In this document: positions 34,679-42,212 of the stretch, one piece after another
Position numbering within the stretch: the first letter of the stretch is position 1
Layout of the letters: each line of letters begins with the position of its first letter
Assembly: GCF_027533645.1 (NCBI RefSeq)
Contig: NZ_JAQAGY010000012.1
Coordinates: forward strand, 62,001 to 126,000
Direction of reading: 5' to 3'
Source of the DNA: Paenibacillus caseinilyticus
GTDB lineage: Bacteria > Bacillota > Bacilli > Paenibacillales > NBRC-103111
Length of the DNA: 64,000 nucleotides
The notes under the pieces: model-generated
What the model was told of the DNA's origin: nothing
The model's database searches: none
Seen by the model: the letters and a program-made list of their open reading frames with translations, nothing else
Position numbers and translations under genes: made by a program

Positions 34679-35617
34679 GTGGAGCTGTATTTCTTGGGGA
34701 CGGGGGCCGGCATGCCTTCCAAAGAGAGGAATGTGACCTCGATAATGCTGGGGATGCTGGCCGAGCGGGGCGTGTACTGGATGTTTGACTGCGGGGAAGG
34801 GACCCAGCATCAGATCCTGCGCGCCCCGGTCAAAATCGGCAAGCTGGAGAAGCTGTTTATTACACATCTGCATGGCGATCACTTGTATGGACTGCCGGGC
34901 CTCATGTCAAGCCGGTCCTACCAGGGCGGGGATACGCCCTTTACGATCTATGGTCCGAAGGGCGTTCGCGAATTCGTGGAAACGGCGCTTCGGGTAAGCG
35001 ATTCGCATCTGGGATACCAAACGACGATCGTCGAGCTCGAACCGGGATGGGAAGGGGTGGTCTTCGAGGACGACCAATTCGTCGTCAGCGCGGCCCCTCT
35101 GGTCCACCGCATCGAGAGCTTTGGTTACCGCATAGCGGAGAAGCCGCAGAAGGGGAAGCTGGATGCGGAGAAGCTGAAGGCGCTGGGGCTGTCCTCAGGC
35201 CCGCTCTTTGGTAGAATCAAGAAAGGCGAAGATGTCGAGCTGCCGGACGGAACGAAGCTGAAGGCGGAAGAGTTCATCGGGCCGATGATCCCCGGCCGGA
35301 TCCTCACGATCCTCGGCGATACACAGCCGTGCGGCCATGCGGTATCGCTCGCCAAGGATGCGGATGTGTTGGTTCACGAAGCGACCTTTGCGGAGCACCG
35401 CAAGGAGCTGGCCGTGATGTACGATCATTCGACGGCCATGGATGCAGCCAAGACTGCTCAAGCTGCAGGCGCAGGCACGCTGATTCTCACGCATATTTCG
35501 TCGCGGTACCAAGGGGACGAGGCGGAGCATTTGCAGGAGGAAGCCCGGACCATTCATGAGCAGACGTATCTCGCCCATGACCATTTCCGCTTCGATATTC
35601 CGAGTCGGACCCCTTAA
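34679..35617 (+). CDS. rnz: Ribonuclease Z
   Basis: RNase Z cleaves the 3' trailer of tRNA precursors. The 312-residue metallo-beta-lactamase-fold enzyme has the zinc motif THLHGDH (about 61-67), FLGTGAGMPS at its N terminus, DTQPCG and the late HISSRYQ region. I chose GTG 34679 because GGAGAG lies six bases upstream and the protein then begins MELYFLGTG, as in B. subtilis; the ATG at 34673 touches the ribosome site. It shares a bidirectional terminator with the convergent tlp gene. Confidence 0.95.
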   Translation: MELYFLGTGAGMPSKERNVTSIMLGMLAERGVYWMFDCGEGTQHQILRAPVKIGKLEKLFITHLHGDHLYGLPGLMSSRSYQGGDTPFTIYGPKGVREFVETALRVSDSHLGYQTTIVELEPGWEGVVFEDDQFVVSAAPLVHRIESFGYRIAEKPQKGKLDAEKLKALGLSSGPLFGRIKKGEDVELPDGTKLKAEEFIGPMIPGRILTILGDTQPCGHAVSLAKDADVLVHEATFAEHRKELAVMYDHSTAMDAAKTAQAAGAGTLILTHISSRYQGDEAEHLQEEARTIHEQTYLAHDHFRFDIPSRTP

Positions 35618-35657
35618 GGGCCCAGCCTTTAGGGTGCTATTGCGCATAGGGTCAAGC

Positions 35658-35711
35658 CTCACAGAAGAAACCTCCTCCCTTGAGGACAAGGAAGGAGGTT
35701 TCTTCTGTGAG
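35658..35711. terminator. Bidirectional terminator between rnz and tlp
   Basis: A 25-base arm (35658-35682) pairs with another (35687-35711) with a single mismatch and a four-base loop. The inner part has GAAGAAA on the left and TTTCTTC on the right of a GC-rich helix, so it can end transcription from both sides. It is unusually long for a terminator. Confidence 0.85.
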
Positions 35712-35725
35712 ATCCTAAGGAGAGA

Positions 35726-35953
35726 TTACGATTGGTCCCTGTGGTTGGCTTCGTCGCGAATTTCTTCGCGGAAAGACTGAAGGGACTGAAGACGGCGTTC
35801 GTTCTTGGCTTCAATGGCTTGGCGGTCCTGCGGAGAAATTTCATCGGCGTGCTCGGCCAAATATGCTTCCGCTTCATTGAAGTTCGAGATCGTGTGGTTG
35901 ATGTTGAATTGAAGCTTTTCTACATTATCCGCGCGATTATCCGGTTTCGCCAT
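35726..35953 (-). CDS. tlp: Small acid-soluble spore protein Tlp
   Basis: Tlp is a minor small acid-soluble protein of the spore core, made in the forespore. The 75-residue protein matches the family: NRADNVEKLQ near the N terminus, IEAKNERRLQSLQSFREEI in the middle and a polar C terminus, with no cysteine. The ATG is preceded by GAGGGAG on the minus strand. A candidate sigma-G promoter lies about 60 bases upstream. Confidence 0.93.
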   Translation of the reverse strand: MAKPDNRADNVEKLQFNINHTISNFNEAEAYLAEHADEISPQDRQAIEAKNERRLQSLQSFREEIRDEANHRDQS

Positions 35954-36013
35954 AAGTCATCGCTCCCTCGCTTAGGTTGGCGGCTCCCGCAGGGATTCCT
36001 GCAGTGCCTCCTA

Positions 36014-36044
36014 TACGTTGCCACGGGGGAGAATCGTTTATGCA
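36014..36044 (-). promoter_or_regulatory. Candidate sigma-G promoter of tlp
   Basis: On the minus strand TGCATA (36044-36039), an 18-base spacer and CAACGTA (36020-36014) fit the sigma-G pattern GHATR-N18-CATNHTA with two mismatches in the -10. Forespore expression of tlp in Bacillus supports the call. Confidence 0.4.
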
Positions 36045-36085
36045 CGGTGCAGCTGTACTGCACCAATAGAGGGGTGAGGCTTTTT

Positions 36086-36445
36086 ATGCGGGGTTTTGCC
36101 ATTTTACTCGGATTTTATTTCTTGGGTGCCATCCTTCACGAATTCTTGGGTATTCCGCTTCCGGCCAATGTTATTGGACTGATCCTCTTCACGCTGTCGC
36201 TGTTCCTGGGCTGGATCCGGTTAGAGTGGGTGGAAGCGGCAAGCGGGTTCTTGATCAAGCATATGCTGCTCCTCTTCACTCCGTTCGTCGTCGGAACGAT
36301 GGTATTCTTTGACCGCATCGGTCAAGAAGCGATCCCGCTGATTCTGACACTTGCGGGAAGCACGTTCGGTGTCCTTTTCATTACAGGCTGGACCGTACGT
36401 CTGGCAGGAGCCGCGGGCAAGCAGGAAGGCGGGGAAGCCTCATGA
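36086..36445 (+). CDS. lrgA: CidA/LrgA family holin-like protein
   Basis: The 119-residue protein has four membrane segments and the family pattern FLGAILHEFLGIPLPANVIG with LLFTPFVVG. CidA/LrgA proteins act with LrgB/CidB partners in control of murein hydrolase activity and programmed lysis, and in some bacteria in pyruvate or glycolate transport. ATG 36086 follows GAGGGGTGAGG; a longer in-frame reading runs antisense to tlp and is not real. It overlaps lrgB by four bases. Confidence 0.9.
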   Translation: MRGFAILLGFYFLGAILHEFLGIPLPANVIGLILFTLSLFLGWIRLEWVEAASGFLIKHMLLLFTPFVVGTMVFFDRIGQEAIPLILTLAGSTFGVLFITGWTVRLAGAAGKQEGGEAS

Positions 36446-37134
36446 CGATCCGCGAGTTCGCCGAGCAGCCTTTGTTCGGCGTGTCTTTGACAATCCTCTC
36501 TTATGCCGCGGCGCTCGGGCTGCAGCAGAGATGGAAGGGGCTGCACCCGCTTCTGACCTGTTCGCTCATGGTGATGGGGGTGCTCCTCCTGATGCATCTG
36601 CCCTACGAGGTTTACCGCAAGGGAGGAGAGTATATCGTGTTCCTTCTCGGCCCGGCTACTGTCGCGCTCGGTGTCCCCTTGTACAAGAACGCCCAGCGGA
36701 TTCGCCGCAGTTTTCTTCCGATCCTCGCCGGGGTGTCCGCAGGTTCGCTAAGTTCCCTGCTCCTGGCCGCCGGGCTCGTGTGGGCTCTAGGGGGCAGTCG
36801 CGAGCTGCTGCTGTCGATGATGCCGAAGTCCGTCACCTCCCCGGTCGCGATCGAAATCTCTCGGCAGGCAGGGGGCTTCTACGAGCTTACGGCAGTGCTG
36901 ACCGTCTTGACCGGGCTGCTCGGCAGCCTGTTCGGCCCGGCGTTCCTAAGACTCAGCGGCGTACATGGCGATATCGCCGTAGGCACGGCGATCGGAACGG
37001 CTTCGCACGGTATCGGGACGGCGCGGATTATCCGCGATTCGGAACTGGCCGGAAGCGTCAGCGGCTTCGCCATGGGAGCGGCGGCCATTATCACTTCGCT
37101 GCTGTTCATTCCGCTGTACGGCTGGCTGCGCTAA
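36442..37134 (+). CDS. lrgB: CidB/LrgB family membrane protein
   Basis: The 230-residue membrane protein has about six hydrophobic segments and the LrgB signatures LLGPATVALGVPLY, PKSVTSPVAIEIS and GTASHGIGTARI. It forms the usual two-gene unit with lrgA (ATGA overlap). No LytSR-type two-component genes lie nearby, so the regulation is not visible here. Confidence 0.94.
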   Translation: MTIREFAEQPLFGVSLTILSYAAALGLQQRWKGLHPLLTCSLMVMGVLLLMHLPYEVYRKGGEYIVFLLGPATVALGVPLYKNAQRIRRSFLPILAGVSAGSLSSLLLAAGLVWALGGSRELLLSMMPKSVTSPVAIEISRQAGGFYELTAVLTVLTGLLGSLFGPAFLRLSGVHGDIAVGTAIGTASHGIGTARIIRDSELAGSVSGFAMGAAAIITSLLFIPLYGWLR

Positions 37135-37163
37135 GAACCGGCGCCAGGGCGAAGTGGATGGTC

Positions 37164-37187
37164 AAGTGTTCTAAGAAGTGTTCTAAG
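37164..37187 (+). repeat. Tandem 12-base direct repeat after lrgB
   Basis: AAGTGTTCTAAG occurs twice in immediate succession (37164-37175 and 37176-37187), 30 bases after the lrgB stop codon. It may be a recent slippage duplication. The 305-base gap between lrgB and the next gene (37135-37439) otherwise holds only the hairpin at 37210-37230. Confidence 0.8.
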
Positions 37188-37209
37188 AATGGATGTATGC
37201 CTGGGATGC

Positions 37210-37234
37210 AGGCCGGCCCCGTGCCGGCTTGTTT
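37210..37234 (+). terminator. Probable terminator after lrgB
   Basis: AGGCCGGC (37210-37217) pairs with GCCGGCTT (37223-37230) with one G-U pair and is followed by TTGTTT. The T run is short. Confidence 0.5.
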
Positions 37235-37439
37235 GGCGTTGCGGAGGGGGATCGCTGAGCGGAACTCACTCGCGAAAGCGTGGATCTTTCGGATGGAATG
37301 CCCCATCACTCCGGGACAAGCTTAACCACTTCTCACAAAAGCTTTACACCCCCCGAACCTTCGCTTAATAAACCTCTGCTACCCTTGAGAAAGAGTACAG
37401 CACGGCGCATCAACAAGCCTAGGGAAAGGTGTGTGTACG

Positions 37440-38207
37440 ATGAGCAGAGAGGCAGGAGGAGCCGCGAGAGAGCAGGCCGCGCTTACGGTAAGACTGGCGG
37501 GGGAGCGGGAGAGGGAGCAGGCATACCGGCTGAGATACAACGTGTTCGTAGAAGAAGAGAAGAACATGCTGATGCGCACGGAGCATGGCCTCGAAATGGA
37601 CGCCTACGACGCTTATTGCGATCATCTCGTTGTGGTAGACGAGACGGATGGCCAAGTGGTCGGTACTTACCGGCTGCTTCCCGGCAGGCAGGCGATGGAC
37701 GGGATCGGATTCTATTCTGAAACCGAATTCGATCTGGGGGCGTTCACTCTAGACCGCACACAGACGCTGGAACTCGGCCGAAGTTGTATTCATCCGGATT
37801 ACCGCAGCGGTCGGACTATCGGATTGCTGTGGGAAGGGATCGCTTCCTATATCATGCAGCATGGCTTGCTCTATCTGATCGGCTGTGCCAGTGTGCATAT
37901 CCGCACAATCGAGGAAACGAACCTGATCTACACGATGTTGAAGCGCAAAGGCGTGCTGACAGATCATCTGGGCGTGACTCCCTTGGCATCGCACCGCATT
38001 CAGGGCCTGAGGACGGTCGAAACGGACCTTGGCGAGAGCGAAATCTTCCGGATGCTGCCCCCGCTGATGAAGGGATATCAGAGACTGGGAGCGGAGATCG
38101 GAGGCGATCCCGCGTACGATGCCGTGTTCGGGACGGTGGATTTTTTCATTGTTCTGCAAAAAGACCGGGTGACGCGCCGCTACCGGAGCCATTATTTTAA
38201 AGGCTGA
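37440..38207 (+). CDS. OlsB-like N-acyltransferase (Acetyltransf_5, ornithine-lipid type)
   Basis: The 255-residue protein has the GNAT-related fold of OlsB and autoinducer synthases. Its motifs parallel rhizobial OlsB: LRYNVFVEEE (about 29-38), DAYDAYCDHLVVVD, GQVVGTYRLL, FYSETEFDL, ELGRSCIHPDYR and LIGCASVH. OlsB joins a 3-hydroxyacyl chain from acyl carrier protein to the amino group of ornithine, giving lyso-ornithine lipid. ATG 37440 follows AAAGG; the GTG at 37431 is too near it. It is followed after 36 bases by a lipid acyltransferase gene. The amino-acid substrate is inferred, not shown; a related acyl-amino acid is equally possible. Confidence 0.8.
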   Translation: MSREAGGAAREQAALTVRLAGEREREQAYRLRYNVFVEEEKNMLMRTEHGLEMDAYDAYCDHLVVVDETDGQVVGTYRLLPGRQAMDGIGFYSETEFDLGAFTLDRTQTLELGRSCIHPDYRSGRTIGLLWEGIASYIMQHGLLYLIGCASVHIRTIEETNLIYTMLKRKGVLTDHLGVTPLASHRIQGLRTVETDLGESEIFRMLPPLMKGYQRLGAEIGGDPAYDAVFGTVDFFIVLQKDRVTRRYRSHYFKG

Positions 38208-38243
38208 GCGTAAGTAGGCTCCAAGGCCGAAGGGAGGCTTCCA

Positions 38244-39188
38244 TTGTACGATTGGATTCGCAAGGTATCCACGAAAGAGGGCAAATGGGGCCAGTGGGTA
38301 CGTCTTGTCACTCTCATTCCCCGTCCAGTAGTGCTGGCGTTCTGTCTAACGGCTGCATACGCGGCGGGATGGCTGACGGCGTCGGGACTCAGGGCGAAGG
38401 TGCACGCCAACATGCGGGATCTGCTGGGCCCCTGCACACTGCGGAAGCTCAAAGCTTACAGCCAGCGGTATCTCTTGAATGTGATTCTGGTTCTCTACGA
38501 AATTCTCGTGGAATCCTCCCGTCTGCAGGGAAGTGAGAAATGGCGCTTCCGCGTAGAAGGGGAGCAGCATCTGGCCGAAGCGCTGGAGCTGGGCCGGGGC
38601 GCTATCGTGTATACGCCGCACACGGGCAATTTTTTCTACTATTACTGGTACCTGTGCCAAACCTACGACTGCCTGACGGTGGCAACCGCTTCGAGCAGTG
38701 AGCTTCGTCCTTTGTATATGCGGTTCGCGGATCTGGGCTGCCGGGGTATGGACTATGACAGTACGCCGCCGCTCCAACTGATGCGCAGACTCCGCAGCCA
38801 TCTGCAGCAGGGGGGCGTCGTCTTCCTGCTCGGTGACTTCTGGCGCCCTACCTTCCCGGCGGCGCAGTTCTTCGGCCGGAGCACCAGGACGCCCGAAGGC
38901 GCGGCGACGCTCTCGATCGAAGGCGGCGTCCCCGTCGTTCCTTTCGCCGGCTGGAGGGAGAAGGGGTTCGTTCACCGGCTCCGGTTCGAAGCTCCGCTGC
39001 ACCTCGCTTCGTCGTTCAACCGGAGTTCGCGCAAGGAGGCGGCGGCGTTCCTGAATGGCTATATGGAGCGTGTCATCCGCGAACGGCCGCAGGAGTGGTT
39101 CTATTGGTTCAATGCCGAAGAAAGATGGGAAGCCGGGGAAGAGGCCTCAGCACAGGTTCCGGAGGGCGGAACGACAACAACGGCATGA
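38244..39188 (+). CDS. Lysophospholipid/lipid A-type acyltransferase (HtrB/LpxL superfamily)
   Basis: The 314-residue protein has an N-terminal membrane segment (about 28-46) and the LPLAT core with a variant catalytic motif HTGNFFYYYW (about 128-137; HxxN...), then GVVFLLGDFWRP and PEGAATLSIEGGVPVVP, typical of the HtrB/LpxL family rather than PlsC. It begins with TTG at 38244 after GGGAGG at seven bases. Placed directly after the OlsB-like gene, it may add the second acyl chain to an acyl-amino acid, the role played by OlsA in ornithine lipid synthesis. Phosphatidylinositol-mannoside-like acylation is an alternative. Confidence 0.82.
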   Translation: MYDWIRKVSTKEGKWGQWVRLVTLIPRPVVLAFCLTAAYAAGWLTASGLRAKVHANMRDLLGPCTLRKLKAYSQRYLLNVILVLYEILVESSRLQGSEKWRFRVEGEQHLAEALELGRGAIVYTPHTGNFFYYYWYLCQTYDCLTVATASSSELRPLYMRFADLGCRGMDYDSTPPLQLMRRLRSHLQQGGVVFLLGDFWRPTFPAAQFFGRSTRTPEGAATLSIEGGVPVVPFAGWREKGFVHRLRFEAPLHLASSFNRSSRKEAAAFLNGYMERVIRERPQEWFYWFNAEERWEAGEEASAQVPEGGTTTTA

Positions 39189-39211
39189 GGCGGTAAGAAG
39201 GAGGAGAGCGT

Positions 39212-40180
39212 ATGGATACGGGAAGCCATCTGTTATTTGGTGCGACGCTCGCGGGACTGGCCACGCTTCACTCTGGAGTCGCTCACGACGGTACATTGTT
39301 CGCCGCCGTCCTGACGGTGGCAATGATCGGGTCCCATGCTCCGGATTTCGATACCCTGGCCAGGATGAAGGGATACAACGCTTACATCCGCATCCACCGC
39401 GGGGTCACTCATTCTCTGCCGGCACTGGTGCTCTGGCCCCTGCTGCTGTCTTTACTTGCCGGATGGGGCTTCGGACTGTGGCCACATCTCCCGCTGCTGT
39501 TCCTGGTAGGCCTTGCGGCGGTAGGGCTACACGTGTTCCTCGATTGGCTCAACGCGTACGGGGTGCAGTGCTTGCGTCCCTTCTGCCGCAGGTGGCGCCA
39601 TCTCGATGTGCTGCCGCTGTTCGACCCGGTCCTCTTCACCATGCACGGCGCCGGACTTCTGTACTGGGTGTGGGGGGGAGAACGGGCAGGCGCGGCCTTC
39701 CTGTGGATCTACGGGGCAACCGCTCTATATATTGTGTTCCGGATATTCCAGCAGCAGCAGGCTGTGCGCCATGTACGGAAGGAGCTGCTGCTGGAGGGTG
39801 CCTGTTATGTCGTGCCGGGACTTCATCCGCTGAGCTGGCAATTCGTAATGGAGACCGAGGAGGATTTTTATACGGGAACGGTTCGGGGCACGAAGGTGCG
39901 CATGCTGGACGTGTATCCCAAGGGCAGCGGCACGGCTGGCCCTGTCGTGCAGGCAACGATGACAACGGACGGCGTCAGGGCGTTCCTCGGATTCGCCCAG
40001 CGGGTGCACGTGCAGGCGGCTGCACTGGGGGACGGATATCTGGTGCAGTGGAGAGACATGCGGTTCTGGCATAACCACCAGCTGCCTTTCGGTGTGGATG
40101 TCCGGCTGGACAGCGATCTGAAGGTCGTCAGCCAGTCGCTCGGCTGGCGCAAGAAGGCTTGGGATCCTCCCTTCGTCTAA
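39212..40180 (+). CDS. Membrane-bound metal-dependent hydrolase (YdjM/YfhP, PF04307-like)
   Basis: The 322-residue protein has the YdjM-family arrangement: DTGSHLLFG with an early His, GSHAPDFD, HRGVTHS, several membrane segments (about 10-180) and HVFLDWLN, giving a set of His and Asp residues able to bind metal. The C-terminal 130 residues are soluble. AAGGAGGAGAG precedes ATG 39212. It is third in a likely operon with two acyltransferases, so hydrolysis of a lipid intermediate is conceivable; no substrate is known. Confidence 0.85.
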   Translation: MDTGSHLLFGATLAGLATLHSGVAHDGTLFAAVLTVAMIGSHAPDFDTLARMKGYNAYIRIHRGVTHSLPALVLWPLLLSLLAGWGFGLWPHLPLLFLVGLAAVGLHVFLDWLNAYGVQCLRPFCRRWRHLDVLPLFDPVLFTMHGAGLLYWVWGGERAGAAFLWIYGATALYIVFRIFQQQQAVRHVRKELLLEGACYVVPGLHPLSWQFVMETEEDFYTGTVRGTKVRMLDVYPKGSGTAGPVVQATMTTDGVRAFLGFAQRVHVQAAALGDGYLVQWRDMRFWHNHQLPFGVDVRLDSDLKVVSQSLGWRKKAWDPPFV

Positions 40181-40276
40181 GGAACACGGATTGGTCGGAC
40201 GCTGCGGTATGATCTTCCCTCCCCTGGGATAGAATAGTTGGGTAAAAAAAATGCAACCTTGGGGAGGGAGTGCGGC

Positions 40277-40483
40277 ATGGATTTCACCAGTCAGGATATT
40301 GCGGTGATCGAACAGGCGCTTCAGCTGGCTCAGCGGACTTCGGACGGCTTGCAAGCCCGTCACTTTCAAGAGGTGCTGGCCAAGCTGCGGATGAACGCGG
40401 AGTCGGCGATGTCATCCCTTGCGCCGTCTGAAGCTATGGACGGATTTCGTTATGATTATGATGATTCATCCGACTTAAGCTAA
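40277..40483 (+). CDS. Small hypothetical protein (68 aa)
   Basis: I do not recognise this protein. Its 68 residues are mostly helical in pattern (about 5-45) with an acidic, tyrosine-containing tail (YDYDDSSDLS). It has no signal peptide, membrane segment or cysteine. GGGGAGGGAG before ATG 40277 supports translation. A TAGAAT at 40231-40236 could be a -10 element. A terminator-like hairpin lies at 40583-40620. Confidence 0.65.
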   Translation: MDFTSQDIAVIEQALQLAQRTSDGLQARHFQEVLAKLRMNAESAMSSLAPSEAMDGFRYDYDDSSDLS

Positions 40484-40582
40484 CAAGTGTTGGGGATTCA
40501 AGGGATGCCGGCAGATCGCTCGGATCGACATGTTCGGCTGCAGGCTGCTTTGGCGGAGTCAGCATCATGATATGATAATCAA

Positions 40583-40620
40583 AAGACCTGAACCGAAGCT
40601 AAGCTTTGGTCCAGGTCTTC
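40583..40620. terminator. Terminator between the small gene and the carotenoid gene
   Basis: AAGACCTGAACCGAAGC (40583-40599) pairs with GCTTTGGTCCAGGTCTT (40603-40619) with two mismatches. A AAAAG stretch to the left and CTTCTTTG to the right suggest it can act from both sides, though the T tract is broken. Confidence 0.65.
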
Positions 40621-40628
40621 TTTGTATG

Positions 40629-40685
40629 GGCAGCCTGCCGTAGGGAGATAAGGGGGATGGTCTGAGCCGCCCCCGGCAGGCTGCC
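40629..40685. repeat. 12-bp perfect inverted repeat beyond the carotenoid gene
   Basis: GGCAGCCTGCCG (40629-40640) and CGGCAGGCTGCC (40674-40685) are perfect inverted repeats enclosing 33 bases, located 45 bases downstream of the minus-strand carotenoid gene. No T run follows on either strand. It may be a 3' stabilising hairpin. Confidence 0.6.
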
Positions 40686-40729
40686 GCATGGCAGGCATGA
40701 GGCCTTCCGACTGCGTACTGGAGCTGGAA

Positions 40730-41602
40730 TCAAGTCCGCGGCTGCCGCTCCTTGGATCTCCACAGATAGAGGAGCAGGAGAAGGGCAACATTGAGACAGG
40801 CTGCCCACCACAGTCCGCTTTTCAAGGCGAGCGTCAGAAACAGCGATTCGAGCGTCAGCAGCAGGAGCATCGGCACAAAGGTGCCGGGACGGTCTCCGCC
40901 TCGGTGATCTTCGAAATATTCGTCGTGAAGGTAATTCACGGTATTCAAGATGAGCATGGAGGTAATCCACCAGCAGATAAAATTGCTGAGCGGGACCGAA
41001 TAGAACGAGACGTTCCATGCGGCGTTCTTCGCATGCTCCCACGTCCAATACCGCTGCTGCACCGCCACAGGGTCCAGGAGAAGATCGATCGCCGTGACCA
41101 TGCTCGCCGCCCATACGGCCGGCAGCCAAAAGCTGCGCCGCTTGCTGCGTCTTCGGGACTGCTTCAGCTCGCCCCTGCGGGGAGAGAGCGACTCTTCCAG
41201 CGTGAGTCCGCTCCAAGCTCCCGAAGCGGAGGGGACGGGCGCGAACGCCTTGGCTATGACGAGCAGCATGCACCAGGCGAACGGGATGGCCAGCGGTACG
41301 CCGAGCACCAGCGGGGCGAACGATAAGCCGAATTCATAGGTGCCGAACCAGTGGGAGGTGTGCACGCCGATCCATTCGGCCGCGTAAGAGACGCTGCCGC
41401 TGATGACGAAGAGCATGAGTGCCTGCCGGGCGCCGAACCGGCTGACATACCACACCAGGGCCGTGGCCCCGCCCAGTATGAGGTAGAAGCTGTTCGTCCA
41501 CTCCAGCCAGGAGGGCAGAAGATCGGCGCTGACGAGGATATAGCCGCATAAGAACCAGACGGCGTATAAAAGCGTAATACGCATTAACCATTTGTTTACC
41601 AT
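40730..41602 (-). CDS. Carotenoid biosynthesis protein (CruF/DUF422 family)
   Basis: The 290-residue membrane protein has about seven hydrophobic segments and the CruF-family pattern: SAAEWIGVHTSHWFGTYEF-like His/Trp/Glu residues (about 73-92), GVPLAIPFAWCML and IDLLLDPVAV. CruF enzymes are 1,2-hydratases that act on the psi ends of carotenoids. A basic, polar loop (about 128-157) interrupts the membrane region. No phytoene synthase or desaturase gene lies in the window, so it is an orphan. The ribosome site before the minus-strand ATG (AGGTGAAG, distant) is weak, so the start is less certain. Confidence 0.85.
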   Translation of the reverse strand: MVNKWLMRITLLYAVWFLCGYILVSADLLPSWLEWTNSFYLILGGATALVWYVSRFGARQALMLFVISGSVSYAAEWIGVHTSHWFGTYEFGLSFAPLVLGVPLAIPFAWCMLLVIAKAFAPVPSASGAWSGLTLEESLSPRRGELKQSRRRSKRRSFWLPAVWAASMVTAIDLLLDPVAVQQRYWTWEHAKNAAWNVSFYSVPLSNFICWWITSMLILNTVNYLHDEYFEDHRGGDRPGTFVPMLLLLTLESLFLTLALKSGLWWAACLNVALLLLLYLWRSKERQPRT

Positions 41603-42147
41603 GTGTGCCGGTCTTCACCTGCCAGAGCTGCCCCGCCTTCATGCCAGGTAAGGACCTGAACCGGGCAGGGGAAGCAAGATATTTGTATTAAGTGATTCGG
41701 CACGTGCAGCTGCTGCCGGACCATTCCGTGATTTGCGAGCCGGCGAGAGCCGAAAGCAAGGTGCCTGTACATCGGCCCGGCGGTCATATGCTGCCCGCTA
41801 TCCTCTCAACGCGGGGCGCAGGAACTGTGAAGGGCATTTCCGGTCAGGGCGAGAACGAACAGTGAACCGGGTACGGGTGTCTGCGAAGGATGCCCATACC
41901 TACAGCATATGCCGCAAAAGAGTACAAATTCATAAGAAAAAACTCTACGAATCCATGGAAGCGGGCGGGATCTCATTTCGGCATAAGGTGAAGCGGGGAG
42001 GCAACCATCGGTACACGATAACCCGGCAAGCGGCCAGTCGGCGGATACACTGCTCTGCTGTTCACCGAGGCTCCCCTTCTATGTATATAAAGATAGTGGA
42101 CAAATGATACGGGAAATCGGGGAGCGGCTCTGCAGCGCAAAAAAGGA
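41603..42147. other. 545-base gap without a supported gene
   Basis: This stretch between the divergent carotenoid and helicase genes has only short frames with unlikely composition and no ribosome sites. The longest, on the plus strand at 41733-42107, is rich in Arg, Ser and His with no recognisable pattern. Its right half is AT-rich compared with the neighbourhood. I see no promoter for the carotenoid gene that I would defend. Confidence 0.5.
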
Positions 42148-42176
42148 TTGTCTGGCGAACATGTATTCGCTATAAT
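42148..42176 (+). promoter_or_regulatory. Sigma-A promoter of the mrfAB repair operon
   Basis: TTGTCT (42148-42153), a 17-base spacer and TATAAT (42171-42176) form a good promoter 37 bases before mrfA. The spacer contains a LexA-like box. Confidence 0.85.
42156..42169. promoter_or_regulatory. Candidate LexA box in the mrfAB promoter spacer
   Basis: CGAACATGTATTCG matches CGAAC-N4-GTTCG at all but one base (A for G in the right half). Its position between -35 and -10 is the same as that of the LexA box in the yneA promoter in this window. It suggests SOS control of the downstream repair genes. Confidence 0.65.
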
Positions 42177-42212
42177 GGAAGGTAATGCTCAGACCAAAGG
42201 AGCGTACTTCCC

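Noticed and set aside
41733-42107. A 124-codon frame in the gap before mrfA
   Set aside because: It is rich in Arg, Ser and His, with no ribosome site or family pattern, and is likely non-coding.
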